33,745 bases of DNA from Bacteriovorax stolpii (lineage in GTDB: Bacteria > Bdellovibrionota > Bacteriovoracia > Bacteriovoracales > Bacteriovoracaceae), in contig CAMCYI010000032.1 in the NCBI GenBank assembly GCA_945883845.1, positions 1 through 33,745 of the forward strand, written 5' to 3'. Positions 33,178-33,745 of the stretch are shown here, one piece after another. Numbering within the stretch: position 1 is the first letter of the stretch; each line of letters starts with the position of its first letter. The notes beneath the pieces were generated by a model that worked only from the letters and a program-made list of their open reading frames with translations, was not told the DNA's origin and did not search any database. Position numbers and translations under genes: made by a program.

Positions 33178-33705
33178 TTAATTACAAGAGGGTGTTGTTG
33201 AAACACCCTCTTCAAGGATTCCAAAAATTTTCTTGTATACCCCGATCAAGGTTTTACATTTCAGTACTACCTCGATTCTACCGTCATGTCTGACTAAAAT
33301 TTTTCGTCGCCCGTAAGGATATGCTTTCGCTATATTCAAACATGTATAATCACGATTTCTCATATTCGATGGGCTACCAACAATTGATACGTGAATTAAA
33401 TCTGGCGTTTTATTAAAGTACATAATTTCATTGCCACCATTATTGACTAGAATATTCCCTTTTCCATTAGAACTACCACCACTTACGCCTCCACCAAACG
33501 CTCCACCTACGAAACCACCATCTTGGGGTAAATCATAAGAAGTTTGATTTAAACAAGAGATACAATTTTCTTTTATCCACGCTATATCGGGGTAATAAGC
33601 GAGACTAACTTCAATATTTTTTGAGGGAGTAGCATCATCCAAATCTAACGACAACGCGAGTGGTGGGAAGAGGATAGTTATAAATATAAAGACCCAAGCT
33701 TTCAT
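33178..33705 (-). CDS. Gly-rich secreted protein of unknown function
   Basis: Not recognised. The 175 residues carry a signal peptide (about 1-19, ending LALS before Leu). The mature chain has a Cys pair (ENCISCLNQ), a Gly-rich middle (GGFVGGAFGGGVSGGSSNG, about 63-81), and a basic C-terminal domain (AYPYGRRKILVRHDGRIEVV) with further Cys (LKCKT, PSCN). The Gly-rich segment could be a flexible linker between two small domains. No clear ribosome-binding site precedes the ATG. An 11-bp perfect hairpin lies within its last codons. The protein is near the window edge, so its upstream context is not visible. Confidence 0.75.
   Translation of the reverse strand: MKAWVFIFITILFPPLALSLDLDDATPSKNIEVSLAYYPDIAWIKENCISCLNQTSYDLPQDGGFVGGAFGGGVSGGSSNGKGNILVNNGGNEIMYFNKTPDLIHVSIVGSPSNMRNRDYTCLNIAKAYPYGRRKILVRHDGRIEVVLKCKTLIGVYKKIFGILEEGVSTTPSCN
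33186..33212 (-). repeat. 11-bp perfect inverted repeat inside the last codons of the Gly-rich gene
   Basis: AAGAGGGTGTT and AACACCCTCTT pair perfectly around a five-base loop. The hairpin lies in coding sequence for the last residues (EEGVSTTPSCN), directly before the stop. No T run follows on either strand. It could protect the mRNA end or act as a Rho-dependent or attenuator-like structure. Confidence 0.6.
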
Positions 33706-33745
33706 AAGAAGTTATCGTCTTATTCATTAGGTATCTTAATTTTTT

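Overview
The window looks like chromosomal DNA of moderate GC from a Gram-negative bacterium with many secreted proteins. I infer Bdellovibrionota/Bacteriovoracia, with moderate confidence. The reasons are the many short secreted proteins of unknown function, FHA proteins with single membrane anchors, a pilin-headed fibre ending in a phage-type S74 chaperone, Cys-rich sushi-like repeat proteins, an HTTM-type membrane protein and a PilZ protein. There is no rRNA, no CRISPR array and no complete mobile element, and I recognised no tRNA.

Left region (1-8.4 kb): after the last 26 codons of a plus-strand gene, seven minus-strand genes run from 8382 down to 162. They encode a large FHA-membrane protein, a 706-residue type IV pilin-like protein with GNVGIG repeats and a C-terminal S74 intramolecular chaperone, a 654-residue Cys-rich repeat protein, a small anchored protein, a second Cys-rich repeat protein, another small anchored protein, and a shorter FHA-membrane protein. 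The two FHA proteins are paralogous and share a Thr-ISLKEL segment. I read the block as a surface-fibre/adhesin locus bracketed by FHA regulators or scaffolds. This is the best candidate here for an undescribed system.

Middle region (8.5-12.6 kb): a nucleotidyltransferase with a small overlapping ORF is followed by a peptide-modification module. That module has a GNAT/C39-peptidase fusion divergent from a RimK-type ATP-grasp ligase, and the ligase overlaps an aspartoacylase/succinylglutamate-desuccinylase-like hydrolase by ATGA. Ligase, peptidase and deacylase suggest that an amino acid or acyl group is added and removed.

12.7-22.4 kb: mostly housekeeping and envelope genes. These are an Ala/Pro-rich lipoprotein with a clear terminator, a PilZ protein, an HTTM-type membrane protein with a secreted partner, an SGNH hydrolase, FabH, a VLCAD-like acyl-CoA dehydrogenase, a papain-like protein overlapping a second secreted protein, a GNAT acyltransferase, a 37-residue lipoprotein behind a leader, and TruA.

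22.5-33.7 kb: accessory genes separated by decayed ones. There is a 1297-residue exported protein ending in a degenerate FGE/sulfatase-modifying-like domain, a PAP/fibrillin-like secreted protein, a DedA-like fragment, a frameshifted S41 peptidase, a secreted LamG-like plus beta-helix protein, small secreted proteins, an NAD-epimerase remnant, an HTH remnant, and a Gly-rich secreted protein. The clustered gene relics point to recent gene loss or turnover here.
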